This document shows positions 51,493 to 60,431 of a stretch of 64,000 nucleotides of DNA, one piece after another. The stretch is from PALSA-693 sp963702305 (GTDB lineage: Bacteria; Actinomycetota; Acidimicrobiia; Acidimicrobiales; Palsa-688). The position numbers were made by a program, and so were the translations under genes. Where the stretch lies: positions 132,632-196,631 of the forward strand of contig CAVPBX010000017.1 in NCBI GenBank assembly GCA_963702305.1. The letters run 5' to 3'. The notes beneath the pieces are model-generated. The model was given only the letters and a program-made list of their open reading frames with translations. It made no database searches and was not told the origin of the DNA. The first letter of the stretch is position 1; the number at the start of each line of letters is the position of its first letter.

Positions 51493-52920
51493 TCAGAAGA
51501 GCTTGCGGATCAGCCGCTGCTTGAGCCGGCTGTACGGGGGATAGGTGACCGGCGGGTCGAGCCGGGTCGGCCGCTGGAGCACGGCCTTGCGGTGGGTGAA
51601 GGTGTCAAATCCGGTCCGGCCGTGGTACGCGCCCATCCCGCTCTCGCCGACGCCGCCGAACGGCAACCCGGGCACGGCCAGCTGCAGCAGGGTCACGTTG
51701 GCGCCGACCCCGCCCGACGACGTCTCGGCGACGACCCGGTCGACGACGGCCTGGTCCTCGGCGAACACGTAGAGGGCCAGCGGCTTGTCGTGGGCGTTGA
51801 CGGTGGCGATGGCGGCGTCGATCCCCTCCACGGGCAGTACCGGGAGGACGGGGCCGAAGATCTCCTCGCCCATGACCGGTTCGGCCCAGGTGACGCCGCG
51901 CAGGACCGTGGGGGCCAGAAAACGGGTGGACCGGTCGCCGCCGCCACCGATCACCACCTGATTCGCCGGGCTCCCGTCCAGGAGCCCGCGCAGGCGATCC
52001 CAGTGGCGGTCGTTGACGATGCGGGCGTAGTCCGGGCTCGACTGGGCGTCGTCGCCGTAGAACGCCCGCACGGCTCGCGCCAGGGCCCCGACGAACTCGC
52101 CCTCGACCTGCCGGTCGACCAGCACGTAGTCGGGGGCGACGCAGGTCTGGCCGGCGTTGACGAACTTGCCCCACGCCACCCGCTTGGCGGCCACCTCCAC
52201 GTTCGCGGAACGGTCGACGAGGACGGGGCTCTTACCGCCCAACTCCAGGGTGACCGGCGTCAGGTGCCGGGCGGCCGCCTCCATGACGACGCGGCCCACC
52301 CGGCCGTTGCCGGTGTAGAAGATGTGGTCCCAGCGCTCGGCCAGCAGGGCCGTCACGACCGGCGCGTCCCCCTCGACGATGGCCACCGCCCGGGGGTCGA
52401 GGTACTCGGGCACCCACCGGGCCAGGGCGGCCGAGGTGGCGGGGGACACCTCGGACGGCTTGCCCACCACGGTGTTGCCGGCCGCCAAGGCGTAGGCCAT
52501 CGGCAGCAGCAACAAGTGGATCGGGTAATTCCACGGGGCGATCACCAGCACGACGCCCAGCGGCTCGGGGACGATGCTGGCCCGGGCCGGGCGCAGGATC
52601 GCCCGTACGCCGACCCGCTGGGGCCGGGTCCACTGATCCAGGTGGCGCAGCATGTCGTCGATCTCGTTGACGACGTGGCGGAGCTCCGTCATCCAGCCCT
52701 CGATGGCCGGCTTGCCCAGATCGCGGGCCAAGGCGTCGAGCAGCTCCTGCTCCCGGTCGACGAGCAGCCGTTGCATGGCCACCAACTGCCGGCGCCGCCA
52801 CGCCAGCGGTCTGGTCACGCCCCCGTCGTACCCGTCTCGCAACCGGGCCACCAAGGCACCCGGGTCCGGAGCCGCGGCGGCGCCGACCTGGGGTGGCGTG
52901 GCCCGATCCATGAGGGTCAT
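51493..52920 (-). CDS. aldehyde dehydrogenase (ALDH3-like)
   Basis: 475 residues, ATG start. LVIAPWNYPIHLLLLPMAYALAAGN, IFYTGNGRVGRVVM, catalytic Glu in VTLELGGKSPVLVD and catalytic Cys in KFVNAGQTCVAPDYVLVD; C-terminal GMGAYHGRTGFDTFTHRKAVLQRP. The absence of a long N-terminal extension and the SGMGAYHG ending place it with class 3/coniferyl-type enzymes oxidising fatty or aromatic aldehydes. Follows the MerR-TetR gene's strand: the regulator starts 8 bp downstream of its stop. Confidence 0.88.
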   Translation of the reverse strand: MTLMDRATPPQVGAAAAPDPGALVARLRDGYDGGVTRPLAWRRRQLVAMQRLLVDREQELLDALARDLGKPAIEGWMTELRHVVNEIDDMLRHLDQWTRPQRVGVRAILRPARASIVPEPLGVVLVIAPWNYPIHLLLLPMAYALAAGNTVVGKPSEVSPATSAALARWVPEYLDPRAVAIVEGDAPVVTALLAERWDHIFYTGNGRVGRVVMEAAARHLTPVTLELGGKSPVLVDRSANVEVAAKRVAWGKFVNAGQTCVAPDYVLVDRQVEGEFVGALARAVRAFYGDDAQSSPDYARIVNDRHWDRLRGLLDGSPANQVVIGGGGDRSTRFLAPTVLRGVTWAEPVMGEEIFGPVLPVLPVEGIDAAIATVNAHDKPLALYVFAEDQAVVDRVVAETSSGGVGANVTLLQLAVPGLPFGGVGESGMGAYHGRTGFDTFTHRKAVLQRPTRLDPPVTYPPYSRLKQRLIRKLF

Positions 52921-52945
52921 GGCTTCCAGTGTGCCCGGTTTTGCC

Positions 52946-53908
52946 TTAGTCGACCACGTGGGTCGCGGGCACCGTTCCCATGCGTCCCTTCTGGAAGTCC
53001 TCGAAGGCCTGAGCCAACTCGGCCCGGGTGTTCATGACGAACGGGCCGTAGTGGGCGACCGGCTCGCCGATGGGACGGCCACCGAGCAGCAGCACGTCCA
53101 GGCTGGGTGCCCGGGACTCCTGCCGGCTGTCCGCCTCGACCACGACCGTGTCGCCGGCGCCGAGGACAGCCAGCTGGCCGTTCCGGATGGGGCGGCGTTC
53201 CGGCCCGACCTGACCCTGTCCGGCGAGGACGTAGACCAGGGCGTTGGCAGCCGGGTCCCAGGGGACCTCCAAGCGGGCGCCTGGGGCCACCGTGGCGTGC
53301 AGCATGGTGATCGGGGTGTAGGTGTCGCCCGGCCCGGCCTGATCGCCGACGTGGCCGGCTATGACCCGCACCAGGGCGCCGCCATCCGGCGACGCCAACA
53401 GGGTGACCCGTTGGCGGCCGATGTCCTGATAGCGGGGCGCGACCCACTTGTCCGCCGCGGGCAGGTTGACCCACAGCTGGATTCCGTGGAACAGCCCGCC
53501 GCTGGCGACCAGCGCCTCCGGTGGCCGCTCGATGTGCAAGATCCCGGAGCCCGCGGTCATCCACTGGGTGTCGCCGTTGGTGATGACGCCGCCGCCGCCG
53601 GTGGAGTCCTGGTGCTCGAAGACGCCGTCGATCATGTAGGTGACCGTTTCGAACCCCCGGTGCGGATGCCAGGGGGTTCCTTTCGGCTCACCCGGGGCGT
53701 ACTCCACTTCGCCCATCTGGTCCATGTGGACGAAGGGATCCAGGCGGTTGAGGGGGACGCCGGCGAACGCCCGGCGCACCGGGAAGCCCTCGCCTTCGAA
53801 GCCCGACGGGGCGTCGGTGATGACCTCGACCAGGCGGGGCCGGGTCGGGGTGGACGGCACCACGATCTTGGGGAGCGACAGCACGTCATCGACGGTTACA
53901 GCAGGCAT
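52946..53908 (-). CDS. pirin-family protein
   Basis: 320 residues from ATG 53908. Two cupin domains. The first carries the metal ligands in TPWHPHRGFETVTYMIDG and a downstream HIERPPE. It also has FVHMDQMGEVEYAPG and GDTQWMTAGSGILH. The C-terminal FVMNTRAELAQAFEDFQKGRMG is typical. Bacterial pirins include quercetin dioxygenases and redox-sensing regulators; the role here is unknown. Confidence 0.9.
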   Translation of the reverse strand: MPAVTVDDVLSLPKIVVPSTPTRPRLVEVITDAPSGFEGEGFPVRRAFAGVPLNRLDPFVHMDQMGEVEYAPGEPKGTPWHPHRGFETVTYMIDGVFEHQDSTGGGGVITNGDTQWMTAGSGILHIERPPEALVASGGLFHGIQLWVNLPAADKWVAPRYQDIGRQRVTLLASPDGGALVRVIAGHVGDQAGPGDTYTPITMLHATVAPGARLEVPWDPAANALVYVLAGQGQVGPERRPIRNGQLAVLGAGDTVVVEADSRQESRAPSLDVLLLGGRPIGEPVAHYGPFVMNTRAELAQAFEDFQKGRMGTVPATHVVD

Positions 53909-53990
53909 GGGAGCATCTCCTTGGTTCGCATCCGGCTCGCTACATCTGTGCCCAACAAGTTGCGGACGCAAGTATTCCGGCGACCCTACC

Positions 53991-54713
53991 ATGACCGGGG
54001 TGAGCGACGACCCCCTGTACTTCCGCCAACTGCTGTCCGGCCGGGACTTCGCCGTCGGCGACCAATTGGCCACCCAGATGGTCAATTTCTCCTATCTGAT
54101 CGGTGATCGCTCGAGCCGGGAAGTTCTGCTCGTCGACCCGGCGTACGGGGTCTCGGAGCTCCTCGACGTGGCCGCCAACGACGGGATGACCGTCACCGGC
54201 GTCCTGGTCACCCATCACCATGCGGACCACGTCGGCGGGTCCATGATGGGCTACCGCATCGAGGGGTTGGCGGAGCTGATGAGCCGGCAGTCGGTCCCGG
54301 TGCACGTCCACCGGCAGGAGGCAGCCCTCGTCACCAAGGTGACCGGGCTCGCCCCGGCTGACGTGGTGGCCCACGACAGCGGCGACCGGGTGGGCGTCGG
54401 CGCCGTCGCGGTCGAATTGCTCCACACGCCCGGCCACACCCCAGGAAGTCAGTGCTTTCTGGTGGACGGCATGCTCGTCGCGGGTGACACCCTCTTCCTG
54501 GAGGGGTGCGGCCGCACGGATCTGCCAGGCAGCGATCCGGCCGCCATGTACGACAGCCTGCAGCGCCTGGCCGGTCTTCCCGACAGCACCGTCGTGTACC
54601 CCGGCCATCGCTACTCGGTGCCGTCGACCGCCACCCTGGCGGCGGTCAAGGACATCAACATGGTCTTCAAGCCTCGGACCAAGGAGGCTTGGCTGTCGAT
54701 GTTCGGCGGGTAG
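53991..54713 (+). CDS. metallo-beta-lactamase-fold hydrolase (glyoxalase II-like)
   Basis: 240 residues from ATG 53991. Zinc-binding THHHADHVGG (HxHxDH), LLHTPGHTPGS, VAGDTLFLEGCGRTDLPGSD and a final YPGHRY histidine complete the dinuclear site. Resembles glyoxalase II and persulfide dioxygenases; the GCGRTDLPG block is shared by both. Divergent from pirin with about 80 bp between. Confidence 0.87.
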   Translation: MTGVSDDPLYFRQLLSGRDFAVGDQLATQMVNFSYLIGDRSSREVLLVDPAYGVSELLDVAANDGMTVTGVLVTHHHADHVGGSMMGYRIEGLAELMSRQSVPVHVHRQEAALVTKVTGLAPADVVAHDSGDRVGVGAVAVELLHTPGHTPGSQCFLVDGMLVAGDTLFLEGCGRTDLPGSDPAAMYDSLQRLAGLPDSTVVYPGHRYSVPSTATLAAVKDINMVFKPRTKEAWLSMFGG

Positions 54714-54755
54714 TGGGTTTTCGCGGGTAGTGGGTCGGGCGGGTCCCGGCTGCGC

Positions 54756-55295
54756 TCAAGCGGTCCCGCTGGTGGCCGTCCACTCGGCCAAGCCGAGGTC
54801 GTGCAACCGGCTGCGCATCCCGGCTTCGTCGCGTTCGAACACCCGGCCGAGGGCCAGGACGTCCTCCCGGCGGATGGTGATGACCCGCCCGTTGAAGTCC
54901 CCGCGCTGGATCTGGATCATGCTGACGTATCGGCGCAGTACTTCCTTCTCCGGCGCGTCCAGCGCCGCCAACCGCAGTAGATCGATGGTCACCGGCTCGT
55001 CCTCGCGAGCCCGATGCTGCCCGTTGGAGGAGAGCCGGGAGTCGAGTTCGGGCCCACCGGACGGCGGCCGGGGCAGCAGCTGGTCCACCGGCACCCCGTA
55101 CAACTGCGCCAGCCGCTGCAGCCGCAGGACCGAGATGATCCGCTCGCCGCGTTCGTAGGCCCCGAGCACGGACGCCTTGAACTCGCGGCCGGATGCCTCC
55201 TCGACCGCGAGGAGCGAAAGGCTCTGTTGGCGGCGGAGGTTTCTCAGCCGGTCACCTACTGCCCGGGCATAGGACAGCGGCATGTCGTCGGACAC
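54756..55295 (-). CDS. BldD-like transcriptional regulator with c-di-GMP signature
   Basis: 179 residues, GTG start (ATG 55283 is an alternative). N-terminal XRE helix-turn-helix: VGDRLRNLRRQQSLSLLAVE, SVLGAYERGERIISVLRLQRLAQLYGVPVDQLLP. The C-terminal domain has YVSMIQIQRGDFNGRVITIRRED. The RGD-X8-RRED arrangement matches the BldD signature RGD-X8-RQDD that binds cyclic di-GMP tetramers. In streptomycetes BldD represses sporulation genes; the target here is unknown. Confidence 0.88.
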   Translation of the reverse strand: MSDDMPLSYARAVGDRLRNLRRQQSLSLLAVEEASGREFKASVLGAYERGERIISVLRLQRLAQLYGVPVDQLLPRPPSGGPELDSRLSSNGQHRAREDEPVTIDLLRLAALDAPEKEVLRRYVSMIQIQRGDFNGRVITIRREDVLALGRVFERDEAGMRSRLHDLGLAEWTATSGTA

Positions 55296-55368
55296 CTAGC
55301 ACCTCCTGGCACGCAATGGTAGCGACGGGCGGCGGTCATGACCCGAAAGATTGGCCTTCTGGGCAACA

Positions 55369-57513
55369 TCAGCCCGGCCCCTCGGCGGCCGGGGCCGACT
55401 CGAGGACGAGTAAACAGTGCCCCACGACCGGCAGCACCCCGCCGGCCGGTCGCCGGGCGGGAGGCGCATTTCCCGCGTCGCCGCTGTCCGCGGTGGCGAG
55501 TACGACGTCCCACGACGGGGCCCAGCGCGCTTCGGGCAGGGTGAAGTCGATCTCGTCCTCCCATCCGTTGAAGATCAGGTAAAAAGAATTGTCCACCAGG
55601 GGACGGCCGTGGACATCCGGGTCGGGGATGGCGCTGCCGTTGAGGTAGACCGCGAGCGATTTGGCGTAGCCGACCGCCCAGTCGGCGTCCGTCATCTCCG
55701 CCCCGTCGGGCCGAAACCAGGCGATGTCAGGAAGTTGATCGGCCGAGCCCGAGCGGCGCAGGGGGCGGCCCTGGAAGAAGCGCCTCCGGCGGAACACCGG
55801 GTGCTCCCGGCGCAAGGTGATGAGGCGCTGAGTCCAGGCGAGTAGGTCCCGGTCGACCGCGCCCCAGTCGTACCAGGACAGGGGTGAGTCCTGGCAATAG
55901 GCGTTGTTGTTGCCGTGCTGGGTTCGCCCCATCTCGTCGCCGCCGAGCAGCATCGGCACCCCCTGGCTGAGGAAGAGGGTGGCCAGGAAGTTGCGGACCT
56001 GCTGCCGCCGCAGGGCCAGGACGTCCGGGTCATCGGTGGGCCCCTCGACCCCGCAGTTCCACGACCGGTTGTCATCCGTGCCGTCCCGCCCGTCCTCGCC
56101 GTTCGCCTCGTTGTGCTTGTCGTTGTAGGACACCAGGTCGGCCAGGGTGAATCCGTCATGGCAGGTGACGAAGTTGATGCTGGCAAAAGGGCGCCGCCCC
56201 GTCGCCTCGTACAGGTCGGAGCTACCGGTCAGGCGCTCGGCCAGATCACCGATGGGGGCGCCGCTCTGGCGCCAGTAGTCGCGGACGGTGTCGCGGTACT
56301 TGCCGTTCCACTCCGACCACAGCGGCGGGAAATTGCCGACCTGGTACCCGCCGTCACCGACGTCCCACGGCTCGGCGATGAGCTTGACCTGGCTGATCAC
56401 CGGGTCCTGCTGGATGATGTCGAAGAAGGCCGAGAGCCGATCGACCTCATGGAACTGCCGGGCCAGGCTGGCGGCCAGGTCGAAGCGGAAACCGTCGACG
56501 TGCATCTCGAGCACCCAGTACCGCAGCGAGTCCATCATCAGCTGGAGCACGTGGGGATTGCGCACATTGAGGGAATTGCCGGTTCCGGTCGAGTCGTTGT
56601 AGAAGCGCGGTTGCCCGTCGACGAGGCGGTAGTAGCTGGGGTTGTCGATGCCCCGGTACGCCAGCGTCGGGCCCAGATGGTTGCCTTCGGCGGTGTGGTT
56701 GTAGACGACGTCGAGGATGACCTCGATGTGGGCCGCATGCAGGGCCCGGACCATGGCCTTGAACTCGTTGACCACCCGGTGCCCCCCGCGCGACGAATAG
56801 GCACTGTGGGGAGCCAGATAGGCGATGGAGTTGTAGCCCCAGTAGTTGCGCAGACCCAGCTTCACCAGCCGGTCGTCGTGCACGAAATGGTGGACGGGCA
56901 TGAGCTCGACCGCAGTGACGCCGAGTTTGGTGAAGTGCTCGATCATGGCCGGATGGGCGACCGCGGCATAGGTGCCCCGCTGGTGCGCCGGGATGTCCGG
57001 GTGGGTCCAGGTCAGCCCCTTGACATGGGTCTCGTAGATGATGGTGTCGGCCCATCGGGTTCTGGGCGGCCGGTCGGCGCCCCAGTCGAACGCCGGATCG
57101 ACCACGATGGCCTTCGGCATCGAACTGGCCGAATCGGTCGTGTCCATCTTGAGATCGTCCGCTTTGAGCACGTAGGCGTACGGCGCCTGCCCCCACTGCA
57201 CCTCGCCCTCCACCGCTTTGGCGTACGGGTCGAGCAGGAGTTTGGACGGGTTGCAGCGCAACCCTGACTCCGGGTCGTAGGGGCCATGGACCCGGTAGCC
57301 ATAGCGGCATCCCGGCTCCACCTCCTCGAGGTGGCCGTGCCAGCAGTAGGCGTCGACCTCAGGGAGCAGGTAACGGCTCTCCCGCCCGTCGTCCCCGAAC
57401 AGACACAACTCCACTGCCTCTGCGGCCTGCGAGAAGACCGCGAAGTTGGTGCCCAGTCCGTCGAAGGTGGCGCCCAGCGGAAAGGGGTCGCCGGGGGAGA
57501 CACTGTGATTCAT
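55369..57513 (-). CDS. glgX: glycogen debranching enzyme GlgX
   Basis: 714 residues from ATG 57513. N-terminal CBM48 (GDPFPLGATFDGLGTNFAVFS), then a GH13 barrel: DVVYNHTAEGN, DGFRFDLAASLAR (nucleophile Asp), KLIAEPWDVG (acid Glu), NFVTCHDGFTLADLVSYN (transition-state Asp). QGVPMLLGGDEMGRTQ and NAYCQD are isoamylase/GlgX hallmarks. It cuts alpha-1,6 branches left after phosphorylase. Stands alone with no other glycogen gene in view. Confidence 0.93.
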   Translation of the reverse strand: MNHSVSPGDPFPLGATFDGLGTNFAVFSQAAEAVELCLFGDDGRESRYLLPEVDAYCWHGHLEEVEPGCRYGYRVHGPYDPESGLRCNPSKLLLDPYAKAVEGEVQWGQAPYAYVLKADDLKMDTTDSASSMPKAIVVDPAFDWGADRPPRTRWADTIIYETHVKGLTWTHPDIPAHQRGTYAAVAHPAMIEHFTKLGVTAVELMPVHHFVHDDRLVKLGLRNYWGYNSIAYLAPHSAYSSRGGHRVVNEFKAMVRALHAAHIEVILDVVYNHTAEGNHLGPTLAYRGIDNPSYYRLVDGQPRFYNDSTGTGNSLNVRNPHVLQLMMDSLRYWVLEMHVDGFRFDLAASLARQFHEVDRLSAFFDIIQQDPVISQVKLIAEPWDVGDGGYQVGNFPPLWSEWNGKYRDTVRDYWRQSGAPIGDLAERLTGSSDLYEATGRRPFASINFVTCHDGFTLADLVSYNDKHNEANGEDGRDGTDDNRSWNCGVEGPTDDPDVLALRRQQVRNFLATLFLSQGVPMLLGGDEMGRTQHGNNNAYCQDSPLSWYDWGAVDRDLLAWTQRLITLRREHPVFRRRRFFQGRPLRRSGSADQLPDIAWFRPDGAEMTDADWAVGYAKSLAVYLNGSAIPDPDVHGRPLVDNSFYLIFNGWEDEIDFTLPEARWAPSWDVVLATADSGDAGNAPPARRPAGGVLPVVGHCLLVLESAPAAEGPG

Positions 57514-57541
57514 GGGCGAAAAACCTAGCGGGAGTACCGGT

Positions 57542-58654
57542 TTAGCCCCACCAGAACGCGGCGGCGATGATGCAGTAGAGGGCCACGAGCGCCACACCCT
57601 CGATCCAGGTGTACTCACCGTCGTAGACGATCACGGTGACCACCAGGGCCGACGCGGCCAAGGCCGCGACCAGGAGCGGCGGGAAGACCAGGGTCAGCTG
57701 AGTCGGGCCGACCACCCGGCTGAGCAGCACCAGGACGGGTGTCAACAGCAGGGCCACCTGGAGCGGGCTGTTGAGAGTGGTGCTGATGGCGTACTCCGGT
57801 TTGGCCTTGAGGGCGAACCGGATTCCCACCACGTGCTCCACCGCATTGGAGGCGATCGCCACCACCACCAGCCCGGTAAAGGTCTGCGACAGCCCGAGGC
57901 TGTGAATGGCCGGTTCGAGCGGACCGACGAACCAGTCCGACGCCAGGGCGGCGCCGAGGCTGGCGACCGCCAGGAGCCCGATGGACAGGGGGAGGGGCCA
58001 CGGCGTGGTATCCGTCTCCCCGGATTCGTCGGCGGCGCCGGTGCCGTCGGTGTCGCCGGCCGGGAGGCTGACCCGCCGCCGCAGGTAGAACGGGACGGTC
58101 GCGGCGTACACCACCAGCAGAGCGATGGCGCAGGCGTCTGACAGCGCCGAGATATGGGCGGCGGCCGGGGTGCCCAGCCGCTGGGCCAGCGTCGGCACCA
58201 GGAGGGCGGCCACCACCAACAGCAGGAGGGAGGCGTTGAGCCGGGGCTCCTCGGGGTCGAAGCGCTGGGTGCCGTGGCGCAAGCCGCCGGCCACGAAGGC
58301 GCAGCCCAGGACCAACACCGCATTACCGAGGATGGAGCCGATGAGGGCGGCCTGCACCACGCCGGTGAGGCCCTTGCTGAGCGCGAAGAGCGCCACGAAC
58401 AACTCTGGGAGGTTGCCGAGCGTCGACTGCAGCAGTCCGGTTGCACCCGGTCCCAGCCGCTCGCCGACCTGTTCGATCGACTGACCGACGAGGGCGGCCA
58501 AGGCGGCGAGGGCCATTCCCGCCACCACGAACCGGACGACGGCGCCGGCGCCGGCTGCAGTGACGGCGCCCGCGGCCAGCGTGAGGACGACAGCCACACC
58601 CAGGGTGGCCCGCTGGGTCGTGTCGAGGCGGCGCAGGTCAACGGCGGCGGGCAT
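57542..58654 (-). CDS. Ca2+/H+ antiporter (CaCA family, Cax-like)
   Basis: 370 residues from ATG 58654. About eleven helices with the two signature alpha-repeats: GLLQSTLGNLPELFVALFAL (GNxxE) and VVVAIASNAVEHVVGIRFAL (SNxxEH), each holding the acidic residue that binds cation. A charged loop (GDTDGTGAADESGETDTT) separates the halves. Exchanges cytosolic Ca2+ for protons. Confidence 0.9.
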   Translation of the reverse strand: MPAAVDLRRLDTTQRATLGVAVVLTLAAGAVTAAGAGAVVRFVVAGMALAALAALVGQSIEQVGERLGPGATGLLQSTLGNLPELFVALFALSKGLTGVVQAALIGSILGNAVLVLGCAFVAGGLRHGTQRFDPEEPRLNASLLLLVVAALLVPTLAQRLGTPAAAHISALSDACAIALLVVYAATVPFYLRRRVSLPAGDTDGTGAADESGETDTTPWPLPLSIGLLAVASLGAALASDWFVGPLEPAIHSLGLSQTFTGLVVVAIASNAVEHVVGIRFALKAKPEYAISTTLNSPLQVALLLTPVLVLLSRVVGPTQLTLVFPPLLVAALAASALVVTVIVYDGEYTWIEGVALVALYCIIAAAFWWG

Positions 58655-58727
58655 GGGCGCCCGCCGACGGTAGCCGCCGGGGCCGGCGCCGGTCGCTCCG
58701 GAGTAGCATGGCTCGCTGGCACTGCCG

Positions 58728-58799
58728 GGCGGCGTGGCCGAGTGGTTTAGGCAAGGGCCTGCAAAGCCCTGTACAGCGGTTCGATTCCGCTCGCCGCCT
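58728..58799 (+). tRNA. tRNA-Cys (GCA)
   Basis: A 72-nt cloverleaf without encoded CCA. Acceptor stem GGCGGCG/CGCCGCC, D-arm GCCGAGTGGTTTAGGC, anticodon stem AGGGC/GCCCT with loop CTGCAAA (anticodon GCA at 58761-58763), T-arm with GGTTCGATTCC. Discriminator T. Its 3' end abuts the integrase gene and is the likely attachment site. Confidence 0.95.
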
Positions 58800-58805
58800 C
58801 GAAGG
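58775..58805. other. probable left attachment site (attL) in the tRNA 3' half
   Basis: The T-arm and 3' acceptor strand of tRNA-Cys (AGCGGTTCGATTCCGCTCGC onward) lie 18 bp from the stop of a tyrosine integrase. This is the standard geometry for elements that integrate into tRNA 3' ends and rebuild the tRNA. The matching right copy is not in the window. Confidence 0.55.
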
Positions 58806-58817
58806 CGTTTGGGCAGG

Positions 58818-60041
58818 TCAGCGGGACTTTTTGCGGCGACGGGCCCGAGCGGAGGGCGACGCCGATCCCGCGAGAATCCCGCGGGCGGTCGAATCCGGGG
58901 CCTCTTCTGAGGTGCTCGGGAGGGCGAGAAGGCGGCGCGTCGCGGGCTTCGTCGCATCGAGCCGGCCCTCCAGAAAGGTGGCGACCTCACGATCACGCTC
59001 GGCCGTCGCGTGCTGGTAGATGAGCGCGGCCCGCGGCGACGAGTGACCGATCCGGGCCATCAGCTCCTTGGTCGTGATCCCTGGCATCTGAGCCATGAGG
59101 GTGGCGGCGTGGTGGCGGAGGTCATGCGGATGCATCGTCGGATCAACGCCGACCGCGGTTTTCGCCTTCTGCCATGCCGTCGAAACACTCGCCCGGCGGG
59201 CCGGTCCGCCGCGGGGATCGGTAACCAACTCGCCTGTAACCGCGCACCCGAAGACTTCGACGTGAGCGGCGATGGCGTCCGTGGCTTGGCGGGGCAGCAC
59301 GACCATGCGCCGCCCGGCGTCGGATTTGGGGTCCTTCACGACGCGCCCGAGCCCCGGCACCTCCTGCGCTGTCTGGCGGATGTGGACAGCCGACCGGAGC
59401 GTGTCCACATCGGAGAGACGAAGACCGAGAACCTCGCCCATGCGCAGCCCGCCCAACCCCGCAAGCACGAGCACCAGCCGGTACCGGGCGGGCACGGCGT
59501 CGATGAGGGCGAGCACCTCTGCCGTCGTGGGCATCGGCCGCTCGGCCGCGCTCTCGCTGCCGGCGCCCTTGATGCGACAAGGATTCCGGCCGATCCGCTC
59601 ATCGCTCACCGCGGTGTTGAGGATGGCGCTCAGCACCCGATAGCTCTTGGCGGCCTGGTCGCCGCCGGCTTCGGCGGTCACGTTGCCGTGCCAAGTCCGC
59701 ACCCGCTCAGGCGTGATGGCTCGCAGCGGCAGGGCGCCGAGGGTCGGCAGGATGTTCCGGTCGAGCAGCCGCTCGTACCCGTAACGGGTCGAGGGGGAGA
59801 GCGGGCGGCCTTTCACCACTCGGCTCGCCAGCCAATCAGCGGCGTAGGCGGCGAGCGTCACCTTGCCCGTGCTCGGGTCGGTCACCAGGCCTATCAGCTC
59901 GTCGCCTTCCACCTTCGCCTTGAAGGAATCGGCATCCTTACGACGGGCGAAGCTCTTGGACCGCTCCCGGCCGGCGGCTCGCCAGCGGACTTCATACCGC
60001 GATTCGCCGCCCTTCGTCCGGCGACGCTCGAGGTGTGCCAT
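58818..60041 (-). CDS. int: tyrosine-recombinase integrase
   Basis: 407 residues from ATG 60041. N-terminal AP2-like arm-binding region (RRRTKGGESRYEVRWRAAGR, FARRKDADSFKAKVEGDE), SAM-like core-binding domain (TLAAYAADWLASRVVKGRPL), then the catalytic domain: Arg in GGLRMGEVLGLRLSDVD, HDLRHHAATLMAQ (His-x2-Arg), and GHSSPRAALIYQHAT with the nucleophilic Tyr. The lysine-rich tail RARRRKKSR ends beside the tRNA. Catalyses integration and excision of the element. Confidence 0.93.
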   Translation of the reverse strand: MAHLERRRTKGGESRYEVRWRAAGRERSKSFARRKDADSFKAKVEGDELIGLVTDPSTGKVTLAAYAADWLASRVVKGRPLSPSTRYGYERLLDRNILPTLGALPLRAITPERVRTWHGNVTAEAGGDQAAKSYRVLSAILNTAVSDERIGRNPCRIKGAGSESAAERPMPTTAEVLALIDAVPARYRLVLVLAGLGGLRMGEVLGLRLSDVDTLRSAVHIRQTAQEVPGLGRVVKDPKSDAGRRMVVLPRQATDAIAAHVEVFGCAVTGELVTDPRGGPARRASVSTAWQKAKTAVGVDPTMHPHDLRHHAATLMAQMPGITTKELMARIGHSSPRAALIYQHATAERDREVATFLEGRLDATKPATRRLLALPSTSEEAPDSTARGILAGSASPSARARRRKKSR

Positions 60042-60121
60042 CGTCAATCCTCCTGGTTTCGCAGGTGGGAGTCGCGGCACCGGTCTGGTGATCGCTCTCC
60101 TTCTCCCGAACGGGATCGAGT

Positions 60122-60409
60122 CTACGAAGCCGATGGGACAGCCGGCCCTTCGTCGCCATCGTCCTCGTGATCGCCGAGGAGACAGTCGACGTACTCGTAG
60201 ATCGCCTTGAGTGGGATGCGTCGGCTGGCGCCGCGCTTGACCGACCTGAGCTCGCCCGCGTCGATCAGCTCGTAGACCGTGGACCGGCCGATACCGAGGA
60301 GCTCGGCGGCTTGCTTGACAGTGAGGAGCAGGGGCATGACCGGGAACACCGCGCCCGGCTGCTGAGGATGACCGTCGCCGTGTTGCTCTGAGTGCGGGTG
60401 GGGAAGCAT
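60122..60409 (-). CDS. excisionase-like helix-turn-helix protein
   Basis: 95 residues from ATG 60409, preceded by AGGAGG at 8-bp spacing. A methionine at residue 25 starts the recognisable domain: LLTVKQAAELLGIGRSTVYELIDAGELRSVKRGASRRIPLKAIYEYV, a MerR-like winged helix of the excisionase family. An acidic tail (DHEDDGDEG) follows. Likely a recombination directionality factor for the adjacent integrase. Confidence 0.85.
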   Translation of the reverse strand: MLPHPHSEQHGDGHPQQPGAVFPVMPLLLTVKQAAELLGIGRSTVYELIDAGELRSVKRGASRRIPLKAIYEYVDCLLGDHEDDGDEGPAVPSAS

Positions 60410-60431
60410 GAGGTGGACCTCCTGAGACGCG

